The notes under the pieces: generated by a model
The model's input: only the letters and a program-made list of their open reading frames with translations
Database searches by the model: none
What the model was told of the DNA's origin: nothing
Source of the DNA: an uncultured Acidimicrobiaceae bacterium
GTDB taxonomy: Bacteria; Actinomycetota; Acidimicrobiia; Spongiisociales; UBA5794
Direction: 5' to 3'
DNA: 17,496 nt
Assembly (NCBI GenBank): GCA_947258635.1
Contig: CAMYJM010000006.1
Coordinates: 1-17,496, forward strand
Made by a program: the position numbers and the translations under genes
In this document: one piece after another, positions 7,574 through 15,355 of the stretch
Layout: the number at the start of each line of letters is the position of its first letter
Position numbering within the stretch: the stretch's first letter is position 1

Positions 7574-8332
7574 ATGGGCTCAACTCGAATGCTCGTGAGC
7601 GATCTCGATGGCACGTTCATCGGCGACGAGGCGGCCATGAGGTCACTGTGGCGAGATCTCGAAACGGCGGGCATCTTCGTGGCATTTGCCACGGGGCGCC
7701 ACCTCGAGTCGATTCAGGACTTCTACGCGTCTGCGTCTATCGACAGACGCGCCGATGCATGTGTGACGATGCTGGGGACGGAGATCTGGCTCCACGACGG
7801 TGAGCGGTACGTGGCCGCCGGCCGCTGGTCTCCGATCATCTCGGAGGATTGGGACGCCGGCAGGATCGAACGGATCATGGCCGCCGTTCCCGAGGCGGAG
7901 AAACTGCCGCTGGAGTGGCAGTCGCCCTTCAAGTTGAGCTACTTCCTCGATGAGCTTTCGAGCGACGCACTGGCGGATCTCGAGAGCCGTTTGGATGCAG
8001 AAGGAGTCGCCGCCAAGGTCGTGTACTCAGCGGACCGATTCCTCGATATTCTGCCGGTTCGTGCCGGCAAGGGTGAGGCGACGAGCTACCTGGCGGCGCT
8101 GGTAGGCGTCGCCCCCGGCGACGTGGTCACGGCAGGCGACACGGGCAACGACCTCGACATGATGCGCCCCGAACTGGGGTTCCAATCCATCGTGGTCGGC
8201 AACGCTACCCGCGAGCTGCGAGAACACCACGCGCCGGGCGTCTACCACGCCCGCGCCGCTTTCGCCGCAGGAATCCGGGAGGGCCTCGAGCACTTCGGAT
8301 GGCTCAGCCCACCATATGACGCACCCGTTTGA
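7574..8332 (+). CDS. HAD-IIB phosphatase, mannosylfructose-/sucrose-6-phosphate phosphatase family
   Basis: This 252-residue Mg-dependent phosphatase would remove the phosphate from the disaccharide phosphate made by the GT4 enzyme and so make that step irreversible. HAD motif I is D10-L-D12-G-T (nucleophile and acid), ATGR (39-42) is the motif II region, RAGKG with K166 is motif III, and GDTGND (188-193) is motif IV. The C2-type cap lies between about residues 80 and 165. VYSADRFLDILP (150-161) and the GNATRELREH tail match the sucrose-phosphatase-like branch, which includes Agrobacterium mannosylfructose-phosphate phosphatase. The start has AGGGGAGG directly upstream with short spacing; ATG 7589 (M6) is an alternative. 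It is divergent from the hydrolase gene, sharing a 130-base control region, so it is not in one operon with its synthase. Confidence 0.85.
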   Translation: MGSTRMLVSDLDGTFIGDEAAMRSLWRDLETAGIFVAFATGRHLESIQDFYASASIDRRADACVTMLGTEIWLHDGERYVAAGRWSPIISEDWDAGRIERIMAAVPEAEKLPLEWQSPFKLSYFLDELSSDALADLESRLDAEGVAAKVVYSADRFLDILPVRAGKGEATSYLAALVGVAPGDVVTAGDTGNDLDMMRPELGFQSIVVGNATRELREHHAPGVYHARAAFAAGIREGLEHFGWLSPPYDAPV

Positions 8333-8358
8333 TCGCGGACCCGCGTTGCCGGGCGCTC

Positions 8359-8946
8359 CTAGTCGAGCGCTCGGGAGAAGTCCTTCGCCGCCCGGCGGAG
8401 GTGCGCCATCAACTCGCGAGCCGGTTCCTTCAGCGCCTCGAGGGCATCGCCGGCGGCCTCACCGGCCCGCTCCAGTTCGGGCCTGGCTCGCTGATAAGCG
8501 TCGTCGAGGCCCGTCGCCGCGTCGCGAGCTTCCATTTGGCCAAGCTTGGCGTGCAGTTTCAGGCGGTCGAGGTGGGTGCGCCACGACTCCGCCTGCTCGT
8601 GGACTGCCGCCCGGTACTCCTGCGGCTCGGTCGCCTTGTCGGCTCGCAGGTCGGCCCATGCCGTAGCGACTTCACCCTCGAGGCGCTCATAAGACCGCTC
8701 GGCGGCGTCGCGCACCTCGCGGAAAGTGGATGCGGCCGACTCGCGCAGACCGCGGGCAAACTCACCAATCCGTTCGTGGTCCGCCCTGAGGTCGATCACG
8801 ACCTCGCGGAACCGCTCGGCCACGTCGGGGCTGCTGAGATCCACTTCGATCTGGAAGTCTTCGATTCGCTGATTGAGGCGGTCGATCCTCTCTGTGAAGT
8901 AGTCGCCGTACTCCTCGGGAGTCTCGGGAAGAGCCTGGTCGGTCAT
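8359..8946 (-). CDS. Charged, mostly helical hypothetical protein
   Basis: This 195-residue protein starts at ATG 8946, with GAGGA four bases upstream; a longer open frame to 9015 has no ribosome binding site and reads into the promoter region. The sequence is rich in Glu, Arg, Ala and Asp, with heptad-like spacing through most of residues 15-190 and almost no glycine or proline, so it should be a long amphipathic or coiled-coil helix bundle resembling apolipoprotein-like or phasin-like proteins. There is no signal peptide, membrane helix or cysteine. I do not recognise a family. It is convergent with the HAD phosphatase gene (26-base gap) and divergent from the HAD-IA hydrolase gene. A small inverted repeat, GCGCTC (8353-8358) with GAGCGC (8365-8370), surrounds its stop codon. 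Confidence 0.75.
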   Translation of the reverse strand: MTDQALPETPEEYGDYFTERIDRLNQRIEDFQIEVDLSSPDVAERFREVVIDLRADHERIGEFARGLRESAASTFREVRDAAERSYERLEGEVATAWADLRADKATEPQEYRAAVHEQAESWRTHLDRLKLHAKLGQMEARDAATGLDDAYQRARPELERAGEAAGDALEALKEPARELMAHLRRAAKDFSRALD

Positions 8947-9010
8947 GTTGTCCTCACTTCTGTGCGGTGGCCCCCCAATTATCGCGAAAGAAACGCCGGC
9001 TCGATCACGA

Positions 9011-9040
9011 TTCACATCCTGGGAACAACCGGCGTAGTGT
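9011..9040 (+). promoter_or_regulatory. Promoter of the HAD-IA hydrolase gene
   Basis: TTCACA (9011-9016, one mismatch to TTGACA) and TAGTGT (9035-9040) are 18 bases apart. Transcription would begin near 9047, which leaves a leader of about 44 bases before GTG 9091 and argues against using the in-frame GTG at 9037, which overlaps the -10 box. Confidence 0.4.
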
Positions 9041-9090
9041 CGCCACGTGAATCAGTCCTCAGACTCCAGCGGCTCCCGAAGCGGCACCGA

Positions 9091-9714
9091 GTGACCGCGC
9101 TCCCCCACGTCGTGTGGGACATGGGTGGCGTGATGTATCGCTACTTCACCGAGCTCATCCTCGACGTCGGCAGCGACCTCGGGTGGCCGGTTCACCAGGT
9201 CCCGCTCGGCCCGACGGGCGCCCTCCCTGATCCCGATTATGAACGCTTGCTTGGAGGAGAGATCAACGAGCGTAGTTACGTGGTGATCGTGGTAGCCCGA
9301 TTGGCAGAGTCGGGCATCGATTTCGATCCGTACGGCGACCTGCTGTGGCACAACCAGGAACGGCCTCGCACCTGGGAGACGATCGGCAAGATCCACGATG
9401 CCGGCCACCGCCAGGCCGTCCTCACCAACGACGCTTCCCGCTGGCTGGGCGCCAATTGGTGGGACTCCTGGGAGCATGCCTCTTGGTTCGAGGAGATGAT
9501 CGACGTGACAACCCTGGACCATCCCAAGCCGCATCCAGAGGCATACCTCTCCGCCGCGCGAGCGCTCGGAGTGCCCACTGAGGAATGCATGTTCGTCGAT
9601 GACCTCCCGGTGAACTGCCGGGGTGCCGAGGCGACCGGAATGAGTTCCCACGTGTTCTCCATCACCGATCCGGAGGAGTCGATGAACCGCCTCGAAGGAC
9701 GCCTCGGCCTGTAG
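9091..9714 (+). CDS. HAD-IA family hydrolase (DxGG type)
   Basis: From GTG 9091 this is a 207-residue HAD-superfamily hydrolase with a small helical cap. Motif I reads VVWD10MGGV, motif II LTND (111-114), motif III HPKPHPE with K146, and motif IV VDD (159-161) followed by the usual N-C-x-G-A turn. The nucleophile Asp10 is present, but the second Asp of the common DxD is Gly12, as in YihX-like FDLGNV proteins; phosphatase activity is therefore possible, and the substrate is unknown. The start has no strong Shine-Dalgarno; it was chosen because MTALPHVVWD is a typical N terminus and the predicted promoter precedes it. The same frame stays open far upstream across the antisense of the helical protein gene; this extension is rejected. 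A weak inverted repeat (9733-9738 with 9755-9760) lies between it and the convergent MFS gene. Confidence 0.8.
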   Translation: MTALPHVVWDMGGVMYRYFTELILDVGSDLGWPVHQVPLGPTGALPDPDYERLLGGEINERSYVVIVVARLAESGIDFDPYGDLLWHNQERPRTWETIGKIHDAGHRQAVLTNDASRWLGANWWDSWEHASWFEEMIDVTTLDHPKPHPEAYLSAARALGVPTEECMFVDDLPVNCRGAEATGMSSHVFSITDPEESMNRLEGRLGL

Positions 9715-9769
9715 CTCGCCGGCGTCGTTGGGGCCGTCCATGACCGCGGGGATCGACGGCTGCCTGGGA

Positions 9770-10957
9770 TCAACTCGCCGCAGTCGCGTCGATCGCGGCG
9801 CGGGCCTGCAGCATGCGGCGGTCCCAGCCGGCAAAGACGAACGAGGCGGTGACGATGGCGACCGCGGCGACCGTGAACATCGTCGCGTATCCGAAGCGGG
9901 AGATGATGATGCCGAGCACCGGGCCGCCGATCAGCGTGCCGAGGTCGAACAGCGCCGTGAAGATCGACACCGCAGACCCACGATCTTCGTCGAGCGCTCG
10001 ACTCACGACCATGCCCGACAGGATTGGGAAACCGTAGCCGTGGCCGATACCGCACAGCACGCCGGCGACGGCGATGTGGACCGACCCGGTCGCAATGGAC
10101 AACACCATGAACCCGGCCGCCAGGCTTCCCATCGATGGAAACAGCACGAGCTTCTGACCCACCCGATCGGGCACCCAGCCCAACCCGACACGCAGGATGA
10201 TCGCGGCGGCGCCGTAGGTGGCAAAGAAGAGGCCGACGGAGCCGACCCCGGTCTCGTCGACGTAGGTCCGCAGGAACGTGAAGTAGGCGGTGAGCACAAA
10301 GGCGAGTCCACCGGCCATCAGCCACACCGGACGCAGGGTCTGCTGGGTGACCACGGAGAGAAAGCCACGGCGCGCCAGGCCTTCGCGTTGCGCCGGTTTG
10401 CGTTCTTTGAGCGGAAGCGAAATGCCGAGAGCGATCCCAGCACACACTGCCGCCGTTATGAACAGCTCGCGAAACCCCGCGATGTTCAGAACGATGTCGC
10501 CGATCACGCCGGCGGCCGCTATCGGAAGCAGCCCCGAGACCCCGAACAGCGCGAAGCCCTCAGTGCGGCGCGACTCCGGCACGACGTCGGCGCCGTAGGT
10601 GAAGAAGGCGCTGAAGAGCGTCGCCAGTCCGATGCCGTGGATGATGCGAACGAGATAGACCCAAGGGCCGATCGACGAAACCGTGAGGTACAGCAGGATC
10701 GACCCGAGGTTGACCACGTTGCCGACGTAGATGACGGGCATACGACCAAAGTGATCGAGCGCCTGGCCCACCCAGGGCCGCACGCCGACGGCGGCGACGG
10801 CGGCGATCCCGAAGCTGAGCCCGATTTCCGCCTCGGAGGCCCCCAGATCCTCCAGGAAACCCGGCAAGTGGATGAACAACGCCCACGACAGCCCCTCGAA
10901 GAAGCTGGCCAGCCACGCTAGCGAGAAATCACGGGTGATGACGGGTTCTCGGATCAC
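9770..10957 (-). CDS. Major facilitator superfamily transporter
   Basis: This 395-residue integral membrane protein has about twelve hydrophobic helices in two six-helix halves, with a basic loop between them (around residues 200-215, KERKPAQREGLARR). The motif A region between helices 2 and 3 reads VGQALDHFGRMPVIY, close to the classic G-x-x-x-D-x-x-G-R pattern, and the second half has a degenerate copy, GWVPDRVGQK. The type is a proton-driven MFS carrier, most like the drug-efflux or sugar-efflux branches; substrate and direction cannot be read from the sequence. The start is GTG 10957; no Shine-Dalgarno precedes it, but a TAGACT -10-like box ends nine bases upstream, which suggests a leaderless or nearly leaderless mRNA. 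It is divergent from the 88-residue protein gene and convergent with the HAD-IA gene. Confidence 0.88.
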   Translation of the reverse strand: MIREPVITRDFSLAWLASFFEGLSWALFIHLPGFLEDLGASEAEIGLSFGIAAVAAVGVRPWVGQALDHFGRMPVIYVGNVVNLGSILLYLTVSSIGPWVYLVRIIHGIGLATLFSAFFTYGADVVPESRRTEGFALFGVSGLLPIAAAGVIGDIVLNIAGFRELFITAAVCAGIALGISLPLKERKPAQREGLARRGFLSVVTQQTLRPVWLMAGGLAFVLTAYFTFLRTYVDETGVGSVGLFFATYGAAAIILRVGLGWVPDRVGQKLVLFPSMGSLAAGFMVLSIATGSVHIAVAGVLCGIGHGYGFPILSGMVVSRALDEDRGSAVSIFTALFDLGTLIGGPVLGIIISRFGYATMFTVAAVAIVTASFVFAGWDRRMLQARAAIDATAAS

Positions 10958-10966
10958 AACCAGGAG

Positions 10967-10972
10967 AGTCTA
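10967..10972 (-). promoter_or_regulatory. -10-like box before the MFS gene
   Basis: On the minus strand TAGACT is followed by nine bases and then GTG 10957. The distance fits a transcription start at or just before the start codon. No clear -35 hexamer is present. Confidence 0.25.
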
Positions 10973-11089
10973 CGGGTGGCGGCCGAACCCGCAGCCGCCC
11001 CGTGACACTGCCTGGCGACGACTAGACGAATCTTCGGCGCGGCGCGATGCTGGGCGAGAAGGCCATCCCTCGAGCAAAGGAGGGTGCCG

Positions 11090-11356
11090 ATGTTTAGACG
11101 GCCCGACGGGTTAGCCGCGCAGCAGCAGATCCAGCGAGCTGCGGCGCAACGTCGGGAGATGGTGAAGGACAACTGGTACAACCAGCAATACCAGAGGAAC
11201 CTGGTGCAGTACTGCTTGTGTGGCGCCAGAAAGCTGCGCCGCACCGCGGACGGCCGCTCCACGACGGACTACTACTGCCCGAACCGGCACCGGCCCGACC
11301 ATCAGCCCGGCGCGGTGTACGGACGGCCGCTGTTGGTGTACCGACCCGGCGACTAG
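11090..11356 (+). CDS. Small Cys/His hypothetical protein, possible zinc binder
   Basis: This 88-residue protein starts at ATG 11090, five bases after AAGGAGGG (11077-11084); the in-frame GTG at 11084 overlaps that ribosome binding site. The N-terminal 40 residues are Gln/Arg-rich and helical (AAQQQIQRAAAQRREM), followed by YCLCGARK with Cys42 and Cys44, then Cys63 and His67 in YYCPNRHRP. The spacing C-x-C...C-x3-H could bind one zinc ion in a ribbon-like fold, but it is not a family I recognise. The C terminus is Pro/Arg-rich. It lies head to head with the MFS gene and ends 21 bases from the end of the convergent helicase-nuclease gene. The strong ribosome binding site and codon use support a real gene. 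Confidence 0.65.
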   Translation: MFRRPDGLAAQQQIQRAAAQRREMVKDNWYNQQYQRNLVQYCLCGARKLRRTADGRSTTDYYCPNRHRPDHQPGAVYGRPLLVYRPGD

Positions 11357-11377
11357 ACGGAGAACGGAGACTGCCGG

Positions 11378-14300
11378 CTACGAGTCGTGCGCCTCCTTGA
11401 TCGCAGCGCGCAGCGCTCGGCCGACCCGGCCACTGGAGTCCCTGAAGCCGAGGACCTCGACGGCGGCCGCCAGGACCTCTTCGTCGGTTCGGCTCACCCC
11501 GTCGGATTCGATCCACTGGATGAGCTGCACGAGTTCGGCTCGTGCGTAAGCCAGGATTCCGCCCCGGTGCACTGTTATCGGGCTCCGGCCGCGCCCGGCA
11601 ACCACCGGACGGTCGGCGACCGGGGAGTGATCGAACAGCTCCTGTTCCGTCGCCAGCCTGACGGCACGCTCCCAGGCGGCCATCACCTTGGCAGTCTCAG
11701 CGTCCGGATCCCGATGCCAATCGATCGACCAGATGCGGTGGAAGCGCCAGCCCCGCCTCTCGAGAACTTCGGGTCGCAGTCGATCCCGGTCCCGAGCCGT
11801 CTCCGAGGAGTTGTAGGCGACCCCGTCGGTTTCTATCGCCAGTACCGGCTGCGACTTGTCTTCACCGGCGAAGGCGGCGAACTCGACACGAAGCCGGCCC
11901 ACGCCGTAATGGGGTTGCAGCGGAATGCCGGCTTCCTCCAGTCGATCGCGTACCGATGTCTCGAACGGAGTCAGGCGGGCGGTGTCGCCGCGCCCCGGTG
12001 CCAATTCACCGCCCCGTTCCGCGTATTCGAGGTATTGCGTGAGCAGCGCCGCCCCGCGAGATCGGGTTCGCGTCGGATCGATATCCTGCGAAGCAACCGA
12101 TGCGACGACAGTCATGCGCCGCTTCGCCCGGGTAACCGCCACGTTGAGCTGCCGCTCCCCGCCGGCTCGGGTCAGTTGGCCCCAGCGATACAACATGGTC
12201 CCTTTGGGATTGCGCCCGAAGCCGACGCTGAGAATGATGTGGTCGCGCTCATCACCCTGAGCAAGTTCCATGGTCTTGACGAAGAAGGGCTCCGCTCCCT
12301 TTTCCTCGAAGAACCCACCTTGTTCATCCGGACCGGCCGCCCGGGCGAGGCGCAACGCTTCGGTGATGGAGTTGGCATGGCGCACTCCCGTTGTGATCAC
12401 ACCGAGCGACTCGCCGGGATTCGCCGCGGCGTGCTCCAGAATCAACTCCACGACTCGATTGACCACCGCCGGGTTGCTTACCGTGTCTTTCGAGGATTCG
12501 GGAAGGCCATCAACCAATACGTGACTTACCCCGGTGCCCCGGTTCGTCCCCGGAAAGGAGACGAGCGACCGGTCGTAAGTGTGGATGTTGGCGAAGTTGA
12601 TGAGGCGCTCGTCCTGACTTCGGTAGTGCCAGCGCAGCTCCTGCTCGATGAGAACGCCTCGCATCACATCGAGGATCGACTCCGCCTCCTTGCGGGCACG
12701 CGACGAGCCGCCGGACCCCGCTTCCTCGTCGTGGGCGCTCTCGCTCACGAGGAACTGAGAGGGAGGCAGCTGGTGGGGGTCGCCGGCCACGACCACCTGG
12801 GTGCCCCGGGCGATAGCCGGAATCGCATCGATCGAGAGCACTTGGCTGGCTTCATCGAATACGACGACGTCGAAGAGGTTGGGAGTGGCCGGCAGCATCC
12901 GCGACACGAGCAACGGGCTCATCGCCCAACACGGCCTGAGGGCTTTGACGACGGCCGGGGAGCGGGCGAGCAGTCGACGGACGGGTATGTGTTGCGCCTC
13001 CTCAGCCGCCTCGTGGCGCACGAGCGCTGCCTCGCGCGGGTTCTCTTCCATGACCGCGGCGGCGCGTGCCGCCACGGCCCGCATCACCCGCTGCGCCGTC
13101 GTGGCAAGGTGGCGACCGTCGAGCTCGACAAACCGTTCGGCCGTCCGTTGGTGGCGTGCCCCATCGAACATACCCAGCTCGGGCTCCTGCCAGGTAACGG
13201 CATCGATCGCGCTCGCGGCAAAGACCTTCATCGCGAGGCCGCCGAGATCGCTACCGCGGCGATCCCCCTTCGCCAGCCGGAGGAGTGGCCCAACTCCGAA
13301 CTCCGCGATCTCGTCGGCAGCGCTCGCCACGGAGGCCCGGAGCGCGGCCAGGTGACGATGTACATGCATGGCGCCGATAATCCTGATCTGCTCGCCGAAA
13401 CCGGCGACACGGCCGAGTGCCGGCACCGCAGTGGCCAGGCGATCAAAAACCGTTTCATACTCGTGCAGGCTGTCAGCCAAGGCCGCTCCCGCCTCGACGC
13501 GCCGCGGCATCGGCCGATCCGGGAACCAGGATGCCCACAGTTCCTGGGCCGCGACCATCTTGCGAGCATCCGCCAGAGCAGCGAGCCGCTCCGAATCGGC
13601 AATCCCGAGCTGCGGGAGACTGCGCCGGGCCGCCCGGTAGTCACTCTTGAACGCCCTGGCGAGGAGCCGGCCGAGACGGGACCGTTCCTCAGGCTGCAGA
13701 GCGTCGGCAAGGCTGGCTGCTTCATAGAGGAAGGAGGGTTGGCGGCTCTCCGTCAGCTGGTTGACCGTTGCGGCGAATCCGGCGAGTCGGGCTACCGTCA
13801 CGCCAGATTCCACCTTGGCCGACAACTCGACAAGGGCCGACCGGTACGCCTCCTCAACTTCCGGTATCAGCGTCGTCGTGAGCTCCTCGAGGTCGCTTTG
13901 GGCGGCGGCCGCCTCCTCCGCGGTGCGAAAGACAGCCGACGACCACATTCCGGTGGGATCGTCGTCGAGTTGATCGGCCAGGCGACGCCATTCGGCCAGG
14001 CGCGCCCTGACGGTCTCCCGCCCCTCCTCCGTCCAGCGCAGCAGAGTATCGGCGTTGAGACGCAGCCCGGTGGCTTCCGCCTCAGGAGTGCCCAGCATGG
14101 CCTGCAAGTCGAAGAAGCTCAACCCGTGCGGGTCGCGCGGCTCATGCATCTGGCGGCGATGCGCCACGAGTTGCTTGCGGGTGGCAGCTAGATCCTCATG
14201 GGGCACAACGCTGTCGTGAGCCAAGCGGTGGGCAATGGCATCGATGCTGACGCCCAGGCTTGCCGCAACATCGCGCCGCCGGGAACCGTCGTGCAGGTCG

Positions 14301-15319
14301 AGTATCAGTTCTCCGCAGCCGGCCGCGTCGAGCCGCCGAGTCACGGCGCCGATCGCGGTGCGCTTCTCGGCGACAAAGAGCACGGATTTCCCTTGGGCTG
14401 CCAACGAGGAGATCAAGTTGGCGATCGTCTGGCTCTTGCCGGTTCCGGGCGGGCCGTGCACAACGAGACTACGACCACGCTGAGCCGCGACGATTGCGCG
14501 ATTCTGGCTGGCATCCGCGTCGCACACGAGAAACTCATCCTGAGGTCGGATGTGATCCGGGATGTCCCAGTCCACATCGAAGTCTCGCATGAGCTCGGCC
14601 CGGGCCGCCTCGTCTCCTGCGATGGCCGCTACGACGTCATTGGCGACGAGCATCTCGAGGTGCTGCTCGAGGTCGATGACCATCGGCCGTTTCGAGAACT
14701 CGAGGTTGGCCAGGAAGACCCGTCGGTCGATCGAGAAACCGGGAAGCTCGGAACAGGCGTGGCGAACATGATCCAGCCATTCCTCGATATCGTCCGACCG
14801 GTCTGCTGTCCCTGGATAGGGATCGATTCCCAGCTCGCTGCGGACCGCGTACTCGAACGGGAGATTGACTTCGGGCGGCCCGGCCGCCTCGAGGACGGCA
14901 TCGTCACCCGCGGGTTTCACCAAGTCGACGTCAATTGGCATCATGATGACCGGCGCCAGCGGCGTCCGGCCGTCCGTTCGGGTCCAACTGGCAAGGGAAT
15001 GGCCGAGGTACAGCGTGGCCAGGCCCTTCTCCTCGAAGTTCGACCGCGCCTTGGCCGCTATGGCACGCACCCGGCGGGCGGCGTCATCTCGGGCATCGGC
15101 CACCAGAATCTCCGAGAGCAAGACCGACTCTCCGGCGAGCAGCCGTGCGAGTTGAGGCTCGCGCACGATGTCGAGGTCCGGCGAGAGCTCGAGAGTTCCG
15201 CGCGCCAGCTCGCGGAAATAGAGCATTCGATTCCGGCCATCGAGACTGACGAGACGCCTGATCCACTTCGCGACGGCGGACTCAACTGCTTCGGCTCGCG
15301 ACAACGCCTCTTTCACCAT
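11378..15319 (-). CDS. DUF4011 - SF1 (UPF1-like) helicase - Vsr-like nuclease, candidate defence protein
   Basis: This 1313-residue protein has a DUF4011-type N-terminal region (about 10-250) and an SF1 helicase core split by a long helical insert. Walker A is GPPGTGKS (289-296), Walker B VVVFDEAS (818-825), motif III GDPHQLPPS (846-854), motif IV WHYRS (897-901) and motif VI RQLNVAVTRAKRR (1056-1068). A Vsr/DUF559-like nuclease (about 1115-1215) has IETDG (1161-1165), SSETARDRDRLR (1171-1182) and GWRFHRIWSIDW (1190-1201). A DUF3320-like tail ends the protein. Such proteins translocate on nucleic acid and presumably cut it; the same domain order is, as I recall, a single-gene antiphage system found in a defence-gene screen. 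One expected acidic residue of the nuclease (usually Asp in VD-F) is Glu1146. All helicase motifs look intact. ATG 15319 has no Shine-Dalgarno but a -10 box six bases upstream. Confidence 0.88.
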   Translation of the reverse strand: MVKEALSRAEAVESAVAKWIRRLVSLDGRNRMLYFRELARGTLELSPDLDIVREPQLARLLAGESVLLSEILVADARDDAARRVRAIAAKARSNFEEKGLATLYLGHSLASWTRTDGRTPLAPVIMMPIDVDLVKPAGDDAVLEAAGPPEVNLPFEYAVRSELGIDPYPGTADRSDDIEEWLDHVRHACSELPGFSIDRRVFLANLEFSKRPMVIDLEQHLEMLVANDVVAAIAGDEAARAELMRDFDVDWDIPDHIRPQDEFLVCDADASQNRAIVAAQRGRSLVVHGPPGTGKSQTIANLISSLAAQGKSVLFVAEKRTAIGAVTRRLDAAGCGELILDLHDGSRRRDVAASLGVSIDAIAHRLAHDSVVPHEDLAATRKQLVAHRRQMHEPRDPHGLSFFDLQAMLGTPEAEATGLRLNADTLLRWTEEGRETVRARLAEWRRLADQLDDDPTGMWSSAVFRTAEEAAAAQSDLEELTTTLIPEVEEAYRSALVELSAKVESGVTVARLAGFAATVNQLTESRQPSFLYEAASLADALQPEERSRLGRLLARAFKSDYRAARRSLPQLGIADSERLAALADARKMVAAQELWASWFPDRPMPRRVEAGAALADSLHEYETVFDRLATAVPALGRVAGFGEQIRIIGAMHVHRHLAALRASVASAADEIAEFGVGPLLRLAKGDRRGSDLGGLAMKVFAASAIDAVTWQEPELGMFDGARHQRTAERFVELDGRHLATTAQRVMRAVAARAAAVMEENPREAALVRHEAAEEAQHIPVRRLLARSPAVVKALRPCWAMSPLLVSRMLPATPNLFDVVVFDEASQVLSIDAIPAIARGTQVVVAGDPHQLPPSQFLVSESAHDEEAGSGGSSRARKEAESILDVMRGVLIEQELRWHYRSQDERLINFANIHTYDRSLVSFPGTNRGTGVSHVLVDGLPESSKDTVSNPAVVNRVVELILEHAAANPGESLGVITTGVRHANSITEALRLARAAGPDEQGGFFEEKGAEPFFVKTMELAQGDERDHIILSVGFGRNPKGTMLYRWGQLTRAGGERQLNVAVTRAKRRMTVVASVASQDIDPTRTRSRGAALLTQYLEYAERGGELAPGRGDTARLTPFETSVRDRLEEAGIPLQPHYGVGRLRVEFAAFAGEDKSQPVLAIETDGVAYNSSETARDRDRLRPEVLERRGWRFHRIWSIDWHRDPDAETAKVMAAWERAVRLATEQELFDHSPVADRPVVAGRGRSPITVHRGGILAYARAELVQLIQWIESDGVSRTDEEVLAAAVEVLGFRDSSGRVGRALRAAIKEAHDS

Positions 15320-15325
15320 GTTGCG

Positions 15326-15355
15326 AAGTTAATCTCACCGGCCCCGGCCAGCCAA
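15326..15355 (-). promoter_or_regulatory. Putative leaderless promoter of the helicase-nuclease gene
   Basis: On the minus strand TTGGCT (15355-15350) and TAACTT (15331-15326) are 18 bases apart, and TAACTT ends six bases before ATG 15319. Transcription would begin at or next to the A of the start codon, which fits the absence of a Shine-Dalgarno sequence. Confidence 0.35.

Noticed and set aside
8329..9090. Upstream extension of the HAD-IA gene over the antisense of the helical protein
   Set aside because: The helical protein has a good ribosome binding site and coherent composition, and the predicted HAD promoter at 9011-9040 lies inside the extension.
9728..10921. 397-codon plus-strand open frame opposite the MFS transporter
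   Set aside because: His/Asp/Arg-rich antisense of membrane helices; the minus strand gives a complete twelve-helix MFS protein.
11387..14191. 934-codon plus-strand open frame opposite the helicase-nuclease gene
   Set aside because: It is antisense to well-recognised helicase motifs, has no ribosome binding site or domain signature, and is explained by the G/C third-position bias of the real gene on the other strand.
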